Source: Planctomycetota bacterium | GTDB lineage: Bacteria > Planctomycetota > UBA8108 > JACQVS01 | DNA: 48,401 nt | Reading direction: 5' to 3' | NCBI GenBank assembly: GCA_016209605.1 | Contig: JACQVS010000100.1 | Location: 1 to 48,401 of the forward strand | Shown here: one piece after another, positions 27,045 to 34,265 of the stretch | Layout of the letters: every line of letters begins with the position of its first letter | How positions within the stretch are numbered: the first letter of the stretch is position 1 | Notes under the pieces: generated by a model | Databases searched by the model: none | Told to the model about the DNA's origin: nothing | What the model saw: the letters and a program-made list of their open reading frames with translations, nothing else | Made by a program: the position numbers and the translations under genes

Positions 27045-29003
27045 TTAGTAACTGTTTACAAAGCGGTAGCTGCCGTGGTTTTCCGCGGCCAGCTTCTTGA
27101 GCAGGTCCGACTCTTCGCCGAAGGCGATGCAGTGGAGGGTGGCGCCCCGGATGCGGTTAAGGATCTTCACCTGGCGCAAGATCGCCGCCGGATCGGTGTA
27201 CTTGCCGCGCGTCGGCAGGCCATCGGTCAAGAGGTAAATGGTGTCGACCCGCTTGTCGGCGAGGGCGAACTCCAGGGTGTCGAAGACATTGGTGCCGCTG
27301 CCGTTCTTGAGATCTTGCACGAAGGCAATGGCCTCTCGGCGCCCCGATCCGGCCAGGGGATGGAGGGTTTTCTTCCAGGCGCTGAAGTTGGCGTGGAAGT
27401 AGACGATATTCACCGACGTTTCGCCAGGCAGCTTTTCGAGCACCCGCGTCAGCTCCTTCTTGAGAACGTCGATTTTTTTCGCCTTGGTCTTGACCCCGCC
27501 GGCGGCTTTCCCGCCCTCCTTCTTCCCTTCGCCTCCGCCGACGGGCGAGGTCTTCCCCTTCTCCTCGCCGCCGTCCTTCTCACCTTCGGAACGTACCGTC
27601 ACCTCGACCGTCTCCAGCATGCTGCCGGAGACATCCGCCAGGAAGGCGAGCTGCTTGGAAGTGACCTCGATGCCGAAGTACTTGAGATCGTAGGTTTTTA
27701 CCGAGGTGATGGACTTCTCCTCCTTGGGGAACTCGAAGGACCTTTGAGCGGCATCCCACCATTTCCTCCAGTCGGCCACCTCGAAGCCCATGTTCTTGTT
27801 GGTGATGCTGATGAGGAACTTCAAGGCCGCAAGGCGCAGCTTTTCCTCATGCTCGCGGCCGATGAACTCGATCAGCCCCGGAACCATGGCCTTCACCCGG
27901 AAGCGGCCCAGGGAGCGCAGCGCCGCGTTGCGGACTTCCGGGGCGGAGTCTTTCAGGCCTTCAAGCAGCGATTCCACGGCTGCCGGGCTCTTCTGAGACC
28001 GGCTCAAGCTCCCCATGGCGATGGCGCGGAACTCTGGATCGCTCGACCTGGCGGATTCCAGCACCACCTGCAAAGCCTTCTCGTCACCGGAGGCCGCCAG
28101 CGCGTCGAGGACCTGGATGCGCACCGAGTTGCCCCAGCGGTTCCCCCTCTTGAAGAGGCCGGCGACCTTGTCGAGGTCGCTCCCGAAACCGATCTTCTCC
28201 AGCGCCTCGACGGCGGCGGAAACGACCTCATCGTCGTTTTCCTGGAAGAGCTCGATCACCTTGGGGCGGGCTTCCGCCAGCTTCAAATCGCCGGCCAGCC
28301 GGGCCAGGATCTTCTGGCGCGCCGGCGGGGCGTTCTGGAAGGCCTCGCCGGCCAGCCATTTTTTGACCGCCTCGTTCTTGGCGCCGCGCAGCGCCTCGAG
28401 CACGCCGCGGTTGAACTCCTGATCGGCCTCGCCCGCCTTGCCTCCCCCCGGGCCGTGCGGCTCGGCTCGCAGCGCCAGGAGAAGCGCCCTGGCGGCCGGG
28501 ACCGAATCGAGCTTGCCCACGACTTTCGGGAGCTTGCGGTAGACCTCCGGCTGCTTTTCAGTCTGGAGGAGATCCAGCAGCGCCGTTTCTATCGGCTGGA
28601 GGTCGCGCTTCGACGACTCCAGGAGATTGAGGACTTCCACCCGCACCGCCGGCGGCCGCTTGCCGAAGCCGCCGAGCAAAACCTCGAATGCCTTGTTGCT
28701 GGAGTTGGCGAGAATGGCCGGTGGGAAGACCACGGCCGCGTCCGGATCGGCGCTGCTGAACTCTTGCTGCAGAAAAGCCAGGCTTTCCACCGTGTCCAGC
28801 TTGCCGATTTCCATCAGCTTGGGCTGGATCTCCTTCTTGATGAACTCCTCCCTTTTACCGCGCGGGGTCTTCTTGAGCTGGGCCTTGAGGGTCAGGTAGC
28901 GGTCAACGGCAGACTGGAGGTCGGAGAAGGCGGGCTGGGGGATGAGCAGGAGAATTACGAGGGCAAAGAAAACAGCGGCATCGGATCTTTTCATGGCAAA
29001 CAA
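27045..29003 (-). CDS. Exported HEAT-repeat and VWA-domain protein
   Basis: The 652-residue protein has a signal peptide (residues ~8-27, 'VFFALVILLLIPQPAFS'). Many alpha-helical HEAT-like repeats follow (~60-410, e.g. 'DSAPEVRNAALRSLGRF'), then a von Willebrand A domain from ~445. The MIDAS motif is 'ADVSGSM', with the later Thr/Asp positions in 'GSGTNVFDTLEFAL' and 'YLLTDGLPTRG'. A Lys/Gly/Glu-rich insertion (480-515) interrupts the VWA domain after its first strand. Such proteins are scaffolds or metal-dependent binding proteins outside the cytoplasm. An alternative start at 28994 is possible; no good ribosome site is seen for either. Confidence 0.75.
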   Translation of the reverse strand: MFAMKRSDAAVFFALVILLLIPQPAFSDLQSAVDRYLTLKAQLKKTPRGKREEFIKKEIQPKLMEIGKLDTVESLAFLQQEFSSADPDAAVVFPPAILANSSNKAFEVLLGGFGKRPPAVRVEVLNLLESSKRDLQPIETALLDLLQTEKQPEVYRKLPKVVGKLDSVPAARALLLALRAEPHGPGGGKAGEADQEFNRGVLEALRGAKNEAVKKWLAGEAFQNAPPARQKILARLAGDLKLAEARPKVIELFQENDDEVVSAAVEALEKIGFGSDLDKVAGLFKRGNRWGNSVRIQVLDALAASGDEKALQVVLESARSSDPEFRAIAMGSLSRSQKSPAAVESLLEGLKDSAPEVRNAALRSLGRFRVKAMVPGLIEFIGREHEEKLRLAALKFLISITNKNMGFEVADWRKWWDAAQRSFEFPKEEKSITSVKTYDLKYFGIEVTSKQLAFLADVSGSMLETVEVTVRSEGEKDGGEEKGKTSPVGGGEGKKEGGKAAGGVKTKAKKIDVLKKELTRVLEKLPGETSVNIVYFHANFSAWKKTLHPLAGSGRREAIAFVQDLKNGSGTNVFDTLEFALADKRVDTIYLLTDGLPTRGKYTDPAAILRQVKILNRIRGATLHCIAFGEESDLLKKLAAENHGSYRFVNSY

Positions 29004-29084
29004 ATTGTCAAGCGGTCGTAAATCAGGAGGAAAGAACGATATCGGGAATCTTAATTGGTAGGGAAGGGAAAGAGAATAAAAATT

Positions 29085-30119
29085 TTAATAGACTTCCACC
29101 CTGTCCCGGCCGTTTTCCTTGGCCCGGTAGAGGGCGATATCGGCCATGCGCAGGAGATGCTCCGGATTGGCGGGCTTGGCCTTTTCAGGAGTGGCCAGGC
29201 CAATGCTCACGGTCACTCGATTTCCCGGGACCGGCATGGCCGTCTGGTGAATCTTGTGGAGGAGGCGCTCCGCCAGCTCGGCGGCGCCTTTGCTGTCCAC
29301 CCCGATCGCCAGGATGGCGAACTCCTCGCCGCCATAGCGGGCCACCGTATCTTCCGTGCGGACTTCCTGCCGCAGCACCGCCCCCACCTGTTTGAGAACC
29401 TCATCGCCGGCTTGATGCCCGAGAGTGTCGTTGACGTTCTTGAAATGGTCGATGTCGACGATCAGCAGCCCAAACTGGGAGCCGTAGCGCTGCCAGCGGT
29501 TCCACTCCTGGTGAAAGACCTTGTCAAAGTGGCGGCGGTTGTTGACCCCGGTCAAGGCATCGGTGATGGCCAGCTCTTCAAGCCGCTGGGCCAGCCGGAC
29601 GCGCTCGACGATTTCATGCTCCAGCTCCTCGATAAGCACGGCCATCTGAGTGACCACCTCCATTTCCCGGCTGCGGTCGTTTCCGACCCCAAACAGAAAG
29701 CCGATGCCGATGTCCACGAACCGGTAGGTGACCACTTTCATGCCGCTCGGGATCGGGTGGTGGAGCTCGATGTCGATGCTTTGGGGGCTGCCGGCTTGCA
29801 AGGCTTTCTTGAAGGCGTCGGCGGAGCTGCGGCTGAGGAACAAATTGAAGGGGACCCCAACCCCCGCTTCCGGGAAGACGGTCCGGAAAGCCTGGTTGGA
29901 CCAGGTGATCTTCTGCTCCCGATCCAGCACCACCACATACTCGCCGGTGTCCTGCACCCAGGACATGAGCAGGTTGTGGAGGATGGGCTTCAGCTTCTCC
30001 TGCCCGCCGGCCGCCAGCTCGCCGCCTTTCGCCGGTTCTTGGATCAGCACCGAGGTCGCTCCTCCCTTGCCAGCTTCCACGGCCGAGGAAAATGAACTGT
30101 TTTCGGGATCTTCCACCAC
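29085..30119 (-). CDS. PAS-GGDEF diguanylate cyclase
   Basis: The 344-residue protein starts at GTG (30117-30119), after AAAGGG. A PAS-like sensor domain covers residues ~45-150 ('EYVVVLDREQKITWSNQAF'), a coiled coil ~150-180 links it to a GGDEF domain with 'ITDALTGVNNRRHFD', 'VDIDHFKNVND' and the active-site 'GGEEF'. An inhibitory I-site RTED sits five residues before GGEEF, so the enzyme should be product-inhibited. It makes cyclic di-GMP. It follows the VOC fusion gene by 12 bp. The MshEN protein at 6.8 kb is a candidate receptor. Confidence 0.9.
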   Translation of the reverse strand: MVEDPENSSFSSAVEAGKGGATSVLIQEPAKGGELAAGGQEKLKPILHNLLMSWVQDTGEYVVVLDREQKITWSNQAFRTVFPEAGVGVPFNLFLSRSSADAFKKALQAGSPQSIDIELHHPIPSGMKVVTYRFVDIGIGFLFGVGNDRSREMEVVTQMAVLIEELEHEIVERVRLAQRLEELAITDALTGVNNRRHFDKVFHQEWNRWQRYGSQFGLLIVDIDHFKNVNDTLGHQAGDEVLKQVGAVLRQEVRTEDTVARYGGEEFAILAIGVDSKGAAELAERLLHKIHQTAMPVPGNRVTVSIGLATPEKAKPANPEHLLRMADIALYRAKENGRDRVEVY

Positions 30120-30131
30120 GATTTTATCCCT

Positions 30132-31019
30132 TTACGGCCCGCTCAGGCCCCGCAACTCCTCCTCGGTTATCTCAAAAACATAACCGGAAGGATCTTTGAC
30201 GACAAAAAAACGCAGCCCTTTCATTTCCAGATCGCTATCCAGAATCTCAAAACCAGCGTTAAGGGCGTTTTGGTAATATCGGTCAAAATCCTTCACCCGA
30301 ATCACAAAAAATGCCCCCCACCCGAAAGATTTGGGCGGCGGGCCGAGCCGGTAGGGATCGCCGTGGCCATGCTGACTGTACCCATGAATGGCGATGCGGA
30401 CGCCGTGGAGGTCAAACTCGGCATAGCCGCCGGCGATTTCACTCGTCCGCACCGGCTCCAGGCCGAAGAGCTTCCGGAAAAACTGCAGGGATTCCGCCGG
30501 ATTAGCGGCCGAGAGCATGACCAGCCCAAGAAACGGCCGCTCCACCGGGGGATTCAAGCTGGACTTGGAGAGGCGCTGCAGGATTTCAGATTGAGTGCGC
30601 TTGATGCGCTCCGGATTGATGAACCGCTCCCGCTCCTTGAGAAGATCCTGCCGGCGCTGCGGCTCCCCCGTTTGATTTAGGCTCTTGCAGAGATTGACGT
30701 AGCTCTTCAACTCATTCCGCACCAGCGGATCGCTCCACACTTGCCTGAGAAAAGGCAAGGCTTGCGGATTTTCCAGCCACAAGCTGCGGTAGCGGGCCGT
30801 ATATTCTTCCGCTGCCGGAGGCTCGGCGAGGGGGCTGAAATGCCATATGCTCTGCATCTGGCTCTCCTCGCCCAGGAGCGAGGGGGGGACGTAAATGTTC
30901 CCAAAAAAGCCGGCTCGCAGGCAGCTTACCGCTTCCGCCAGCTCGCCGCGGTTGAAGGCTTCCACGGCCTGGTTGTACCATTCGGCCGGATTATCGAAAG
31001 CAGGGTGATTTTTATCCAC
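30132..31019 (-). CDS. VOC (glyoxalase-fold) domain protein with helical N-terminal extension
   Basis: The 295-residue protein begins with GTG. Residues 1-140 are helical with a TPR-like opening ('AEWYNQAVEAFNRGELAEAV'). Residues ~160-290 are a VOC domain ('FLGLVMLSAANPAESLQFFRKLFGL', 'RFFVVKDPSGYVFEITEEE'). VOC proteins bind metal and act on small molecules, or act as binding or resistance proteins. The substrate is unknown. It is the first gene of a pair with the diguanylate cyclase, suggesting a sensing or signalling connection. Confidence 0.65.
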   Translation of the reverse strand: MDKNHPAFDNPAEWYNQAVEAFNRGELAEAVSCLRAGFFGNIYVPPSLLGEESQMQSIWHFSPLAEPPAAEEYTARYRSLWLENPQALPFLRQVWSDPLVRNELKSYVNLCKSLNQTGEPQRRQDLLKERERFINPERIKRTQSEILQRLSKSSLNPPVERPFLGLVMLSAANPAESLQFFRKLFGLEPVRTSEIAGGYAEFDLHGVRIAIHGYSQHGHGDPYRLGPPPKSFGWGAFFVIRVKDFDRYYQNALNAGFEILDSDLEMKGLRFFVVKDPSGYVFEITEEELRGLSGP

Positions 31020-31157
31020 GGCGTCTCGTCTTTATCTTGCCTTTTCCAGGTCGGCATCTGGAAAGGGCAATTTTCGGGAAAGATAAGCATTTTAACCGCT
31101 GGTGAGCTTTGAGAACAGAGAGAACCGGTCTGGCCAAACCGCCCCGGCGCTTGACGG

Positions 31158-31180
31158 TATAATGCGGGCTTCGCCCGCAA
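31158..31180 (+). repeat. Dispersed 23-bp hairpin repeat, copy 2
   Basis: TATAAT, the hairpin GCGGGCTTCGCCCGC and AA occur here on the plus strand, identical to 5791-5813 in reverse orientation. It lies in the 213-bp gap between the small membrane protein and the VOC fusion gene. Confidence 0.7.
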
Positions 31181-31189
31181 CCGAGCTAT

Positions 31190-31224
31190 CCGCAACTTCT
31201 CCGCCTCTTGCGGAGAAGTTGCGG
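31190..31224. repeat. Perfect 15-bp-stem hairpin
   Basis: CCGCAACTTCTCCGC (31190-31204) and GCGGAGAAGTTGCGG (31210-31224) pair perfectly across a 5-base loop. There is no T tract on either side, so it is not a classical terminator. It lies 8 bp after the stop of the small membrane gene (read on minus) and only ten bases from the dispersed hairpin repeat, forming a two-hairpin cassette. Confidence 0.7.
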
Positions 31225-31232
31225 AGGAAGAT

Positions 31233-31484
31233 CTAAATCCAGTGCAAAAGCAAAAAGCCCACGCTGAGCGCCCCCCCGCCCAGCAAGGCCCCCAGAACCA
31301 GGAGGAGGGCATTCATCAGGTTTACGGCCGCCGGCCCCAGATGCTCCCCGAGCACGCTGCCGATCTCCCCGCGCAGGATCCAGCGCGGATCCCTCCGGGT
31401 GTGGGACCAGAGCTTGGCAAGGAAGCCGAGGATGAAGATTCCACCCGCCAGAAGCAGCATTCCAAAGGCCTGGTGATTGCCCAT
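31233..31484 (-). CDS. Small two-helix membrane protein
   Basis: The 83-residue protein has two hydrophobic segments (residues ~8-23 and ~55-80). A basic loop 'WSHTRRDPRWILRGEIG' probably faces the cytoplasm. No family was recognised. It is divergent from mutY with 131 bp between, and hairpins follow its stop. Length and clear membrane pattern favour a real gene, but there is no direct functional clue. Confidence 0.5.
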   Translation of the reverse strand: MGNHQAFGMLLLAGGIFILGFLAKLWSHTRRDPRWILRGEIGSVLGEHLGPAAVNLMNALLLVLGALLGGGALSVGFLLLHWI

Positions 31485-31615
31485 ATCAAAAAATTCCTAA
31501 GGCGCCGCTTGGCCCGGGGTCATCCGGAAAATCCCGTCAAAATTCTGTACAATAATTTTAACCATGCTAAAAACGTTATCGGCATTTTGAGGATGGGAGA
31601 TTAACGGAATTTTTC

Positions 31616-32824
31616 ATGTCTTTGATTTCTTCGGAAATGCCCCAGAAGCTCTTGGCCTGGTATGAGGTCCACCGCCGCGACTTGCCCTGGAGGCGGGACC
31701 CCACCCCTTACCGGGTGTGGGTTTCCGAGGTGATGCTGCAGCAGACCCAGGTGGATACGGTCATTCCCTACTATCAGCGCTTCCTGAGCCGTTTTCCGGA
31801 GCTGGCCGACCTGGCTCGAGCCCGCCTCGAGGAGGTGCTGCCGCTGTGGTCCGGACTGGGATATTACCGCCGGGCGCGGGACCTCCATGCCGCGGCCCGG
31901 AAAATCTCGAGCGAGCACGGGGGCCAGTTCCCCAGGGATCGGGACCAAGTCCTTGCCCTGCCCGGCATTGGCCCCTACACCGCCGGGGCCGTCCTCAGCC
32001 TCGCGTTCAACCTGCCGGAGCCGGTCCTGGACGGCAATGTCGAGCGAGTGCTGACCCGGCTGCTCGCGCTCCCCGGCAACCCGCGCCAGAGCGCCAACGT
32101 TCGCCGGCTGCGCGAGGAGGCCAGAGGCTTGATTCCGGCCGGCAGGGCCGGCGACTTCAACCAGGCGCTGATGGAGCTGGGAGCCCTGATTTGCCTCCCC
32201 CTGGGGCCGCGGTGCCTCGACTGCCCCCTGGCCGGCCTTTGCCGGGCGCGCCGGCGGGGACAGCCGGAGCGGTTCCCCGAAAAGAAGCCGGCCAAAAAAA
32301 CGGTGCCCGTGTCCCTGGCGGTGCTGGTCATCGAGCGAGACGGCAAACTGCTCCTCGAGAATCGCCCCCCGGCCCTGGAGGGAGGCCAACCGGCGTACCT
32401 TCGCGGCCTGTGGAATTTTCCCGCCTTGGAGGTGGAAGATCCGGAGCAGCCGCCATACCAGCTCTCCGAGGCCATCCGGGCGCGCTGGGGCGCCGCCATC
32501 CGCATTTCCTGCCGCTTGGGAAGCGCCCGCCACTCCATCACCTTCCGCAAGATCACCCTGCACGTCTGGAGGGGCGAAGTCGACGGCCATCCATCGCCGG
32601 CTTCAAAAACGCGACCCGGCCGCGTCCCCCACCTCGCCTGGCGCTGGGCCCGGCCGGAGGAGCTGGGAAGCCGCTACGCCGTGCCATCGCTGGCATGGAA
32701 GGTTCTGGGGCTGCTCCAGAAGCCGTTTTCGGGTCCTCGGGGCTCGGCCGCATTCCCGAAAAAACCGCCCGGCAAGCCCGCTCGAGCCGCCCCTCCTGAT
32801 CCTGAATCCGGCCGGCCGCCTTGA
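31616..32824 (+). CDS. mutY: A/G-specific adenine DNA glycosylase
   Basis: MutY removes adenine opposite 8-oxoguanine. The helix-hairpin-helix and catalytic region 'VLALPGIGPYTAGAVLSLAF' with the downstream catalytic Asp ('EPVLDGNVERVL') are present. The early 'VMLQQTQVDTV' carries the catalytic Glu position. The iron-sulfur cysteines follow the C-x6-C-x2-C-x5-C pattern ('CLPLGPRCLDCPLAGLC', near residue 199). The C-terminal Nudix-like domain that reads 8-oxoG spans ~235-370. A ~30-residue Pro/Arg/Lys-rich tail is extra. The 402 residues are otherwise normal. Confidence 0.93.
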   Translation: MSLISSEMPQKLLAWYEVHRRDLPWRRDPTPYRVWVSEVMLQQTQVDTVIPYYQRFLSRFPELADLARARLEEVLPLWSGLGYYRRARDLHAAARKISSEHGGQFPRDRDQVLALPGIGPYTAGAVLSLAFNLPEPVLDGNVERVLTRLLALPGNPRQSANVRRLREEARGLIPAGRAGDFNQALMELGALICLPLGPRCLDCPLAGLCRARRRGQPERFPEKKPAKKTVPVSLAVLVIERDGKLLLENRPPALEGGQPAYLRGLWNFPALEVEDPEQPPYQLSEAIRARWGAAIRISCRLGSARHSITFRKITLHVWRGEVDGHPSPASKTRPGRVPHLAWRWARPEELGSRYAVPSLAWKVLGLLQKPFSGPRGSAAFPKKPPGKPARAAPPDPESGRPP

Positions 32825-32882
32825 CCTCTCCGCCGCCGCCGGTCAAGGCGAAGCCGATGGCTCCGGCAGGGCCGGGGGAAGC

Positions 32883-33257
32883 TCATTGTAAAAGCAGTTC
32901 TTTTGCACGCTCGATCCGGACAATCTTTTCAGCCTCGCTGACCATGTCGCGCTGCTCGAGTTCGGCATCTTCAAAATCGTCGAACACCCATTCCTCAGCG
33001 GGATCGGCGGCTCCTTCCTGGAGCAGCTTATCGAGAAACTCAGCGATCTCGTGCGGTTCGAAGATTTCCTTGACCCGGGCGGCGAATTTCGGCAGTTCCT
33101 GGCTGAACTCAGGCCGGCTGTCGCTCGCCTTGATGAAATTCAAGAATTTTTCTCCGATCAGGTAACGGATCGCCTTTTCCTCGCCAAAATCCTCTCTGAG
33201 GCCCTCAGTTGCATCACATTGCTCGATCCAGATCTTGTGAAATTCTATCATGGCCAT
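32883..33257 (-). CDS. Small unknown protein 1 at the end of the defence island
   Basis: The open frame continues to 33383, but the plausible start is ATG at 33257 or 33251, giving ~122-124 residues. The sequence opens 'MIEFHKIWIEQCDA' and has 'EKAIRYLIGEKFLNFI', then an acidic, helical C-terminus ('EEWVFDDFEDAELEQRDM'). No family can be named. It lies 70 bp after the other small gene on the same strand, and both follow the ASCH gene; they may be one transcription unit. A toxin-antitoxin or defence accessory role is only a guess. Confidence 0.55.
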   Translation of the reverse strand: MAMIEFHKIWIEQCDATEGLREDFGEEKAIRYLIGEKFLNFIKASDSRPEFSQELPKFAARVKEIFEPHEIAEFLDKLLQEGAADPAEEWVFDDFEDAELEQRDMVSEAEKIVRIERAKELLLQ

Positions 33258-33327
33258 TGATCCGCTTCTCAATGTAGTCACGAAGCAGCCAAGATTTGTA
33301 CTCGTCTGGCTGCGTGACGATGCCTTT

Positions 33328-33675
33328 TCATCGGACCTGAGCCGGGAGTTTCTTCGCCGGGATCTCAGCCACCAAAAAGTCATCGAACCTTCCCCATACT
33401 ATGTAGCGCCTGGGGCCAGAGTCACCAGTGAACCATAATGCCTCGGTCACTCGAAACCTCTTGGAGTTCAGGAACTCCATGGCATCGGCCAGAATATCCA
33501 AGACTAAAACCTCGCCACGGCTCCCGCGCGCCAACTGGAGCGCGCTGTAAGAGCAATCGGTGAAATCCGTCCCGATGAATGGTCCTTCCTTGCCCTTCCC
33601 GACCTCCTCCGGCCGATATTTCTTGGTAAGACCGCGGAAAATTCGCATTTCGTTATTTGACTTCAAATCGCTCAT
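33328..33675 (-). CDS. Small unknown protein 2 (possible ADP-ribosyltransferase-like)
   Basis: The 115-residue protein contains 'RIFRGLTKKY', 'GPFIGTDFTDCSYSALQLARG', 'GEVLVLDI' and 'GPRRYIVWGRFDD'. An early Arg-x-Tyr-like strand, a hydroxyl-rich strand and a short helix are faintly like small ADP-ribosyltransferase folds, but the catalytic Glu is not clear, so the resemblance is weak. It precedes the other small gene on the same strand and begins 83 bp after the ASCH gene. Confidence 0.5.
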   Translation of the reverse strand: MSDLKSNNEMRIFRGLTKKYRPEEVGKGKEGPFIGTDFTDCSYSALQLARGSRGEVLVLDILADAMEFLNSKRFRVTEALWFTGDSGPRRYIVWGRFDDFLVAEIPAKKLPAQVR

Positions 33676-33758
33676 AGTTCACAGAATAATGAGTGATAAG
33701 AGAAATTACAAAGTCGCATTCACATTTTACGGTTCGAAACGGCCCCATTCCACTCTGT

Positions 33759-34265
33759 TCACATTTTTCGATGCAGTGGCCGGTACCTGAACTTGCAGTC
33801 CCAGAGGCTCAAGCCGCCTACCCAGGGGATTGGCTCGATGGGCACTATTCCTTGAAGAACCCATCCCCACTCGCCGCTGTACCATGGAGAGGGCGATTTT
33901 TCCACGCAGCCTACCAGCATGGCGATGGCGATAATGTGGCTTTGAATGACCGAGTCGTTTTCTGGATCCAGGCGGTACCTCCTGCAGCCTTGTTTGATCC
34001 ACTCGATAAGCGGCCTCTTCTTGCCGCCAATCGCCGCTCGTACTGGCACGAGCAGCTCATCAGGCCAGAACGTTCCACTGGCGTGAATGGCCAGCGGACC
34101 CCGGTAATGAGTCCGCCAGGACCTGTTTTCAACTTCCTTGCCGGCAAATGCGATGGCGGAGGCCCACGGTTGAGAAATGCTTAGGCCTTTCCCTTGAAAC
34201 GGATAGGCTCTTTTATTGGGAATCGATATTCTCGGTTGTCCTGTTAATTTTTCGAATAGCGCCAT
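33759..34265 (-). CDS. ASCH-domain protein
   Basis: The 168-residue protein has an ASCH (PUA-like) domain: 'GLSISQPWASAIAFAGKEVENRSWRTHYRGPLAIHAS' region near residues 27-63, matching the family pattern PWa...aGKK.vEnR.w.t.yRGpl.IhA. ASCH domains bind or process RNA or modified nucleosides. The ATG lies inside the end of the yhaN-like gene (53-bp overlap), so its translation is tied to the BREX-YhaO-YhaN operon. A role in recognising nucleic acid modification is an attractive but unproven idea. Confidence 0.7.
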   Translation of the reverse strand: MALFEKLTGQPRISIPNKRAYPFQGKGLSISQPWASAIAFAGKEVENRSWRTHYRGPLAIHASGTFWPDELLVPVRAAIGGKKRPLIEWIKQGCRRYRLDPENDSVIQSHIIAIAMLVGCVEKSPSPWYSGEWGWVLQGIVPIEPIPWVGGLSLWDCKFRYRPLHRKM

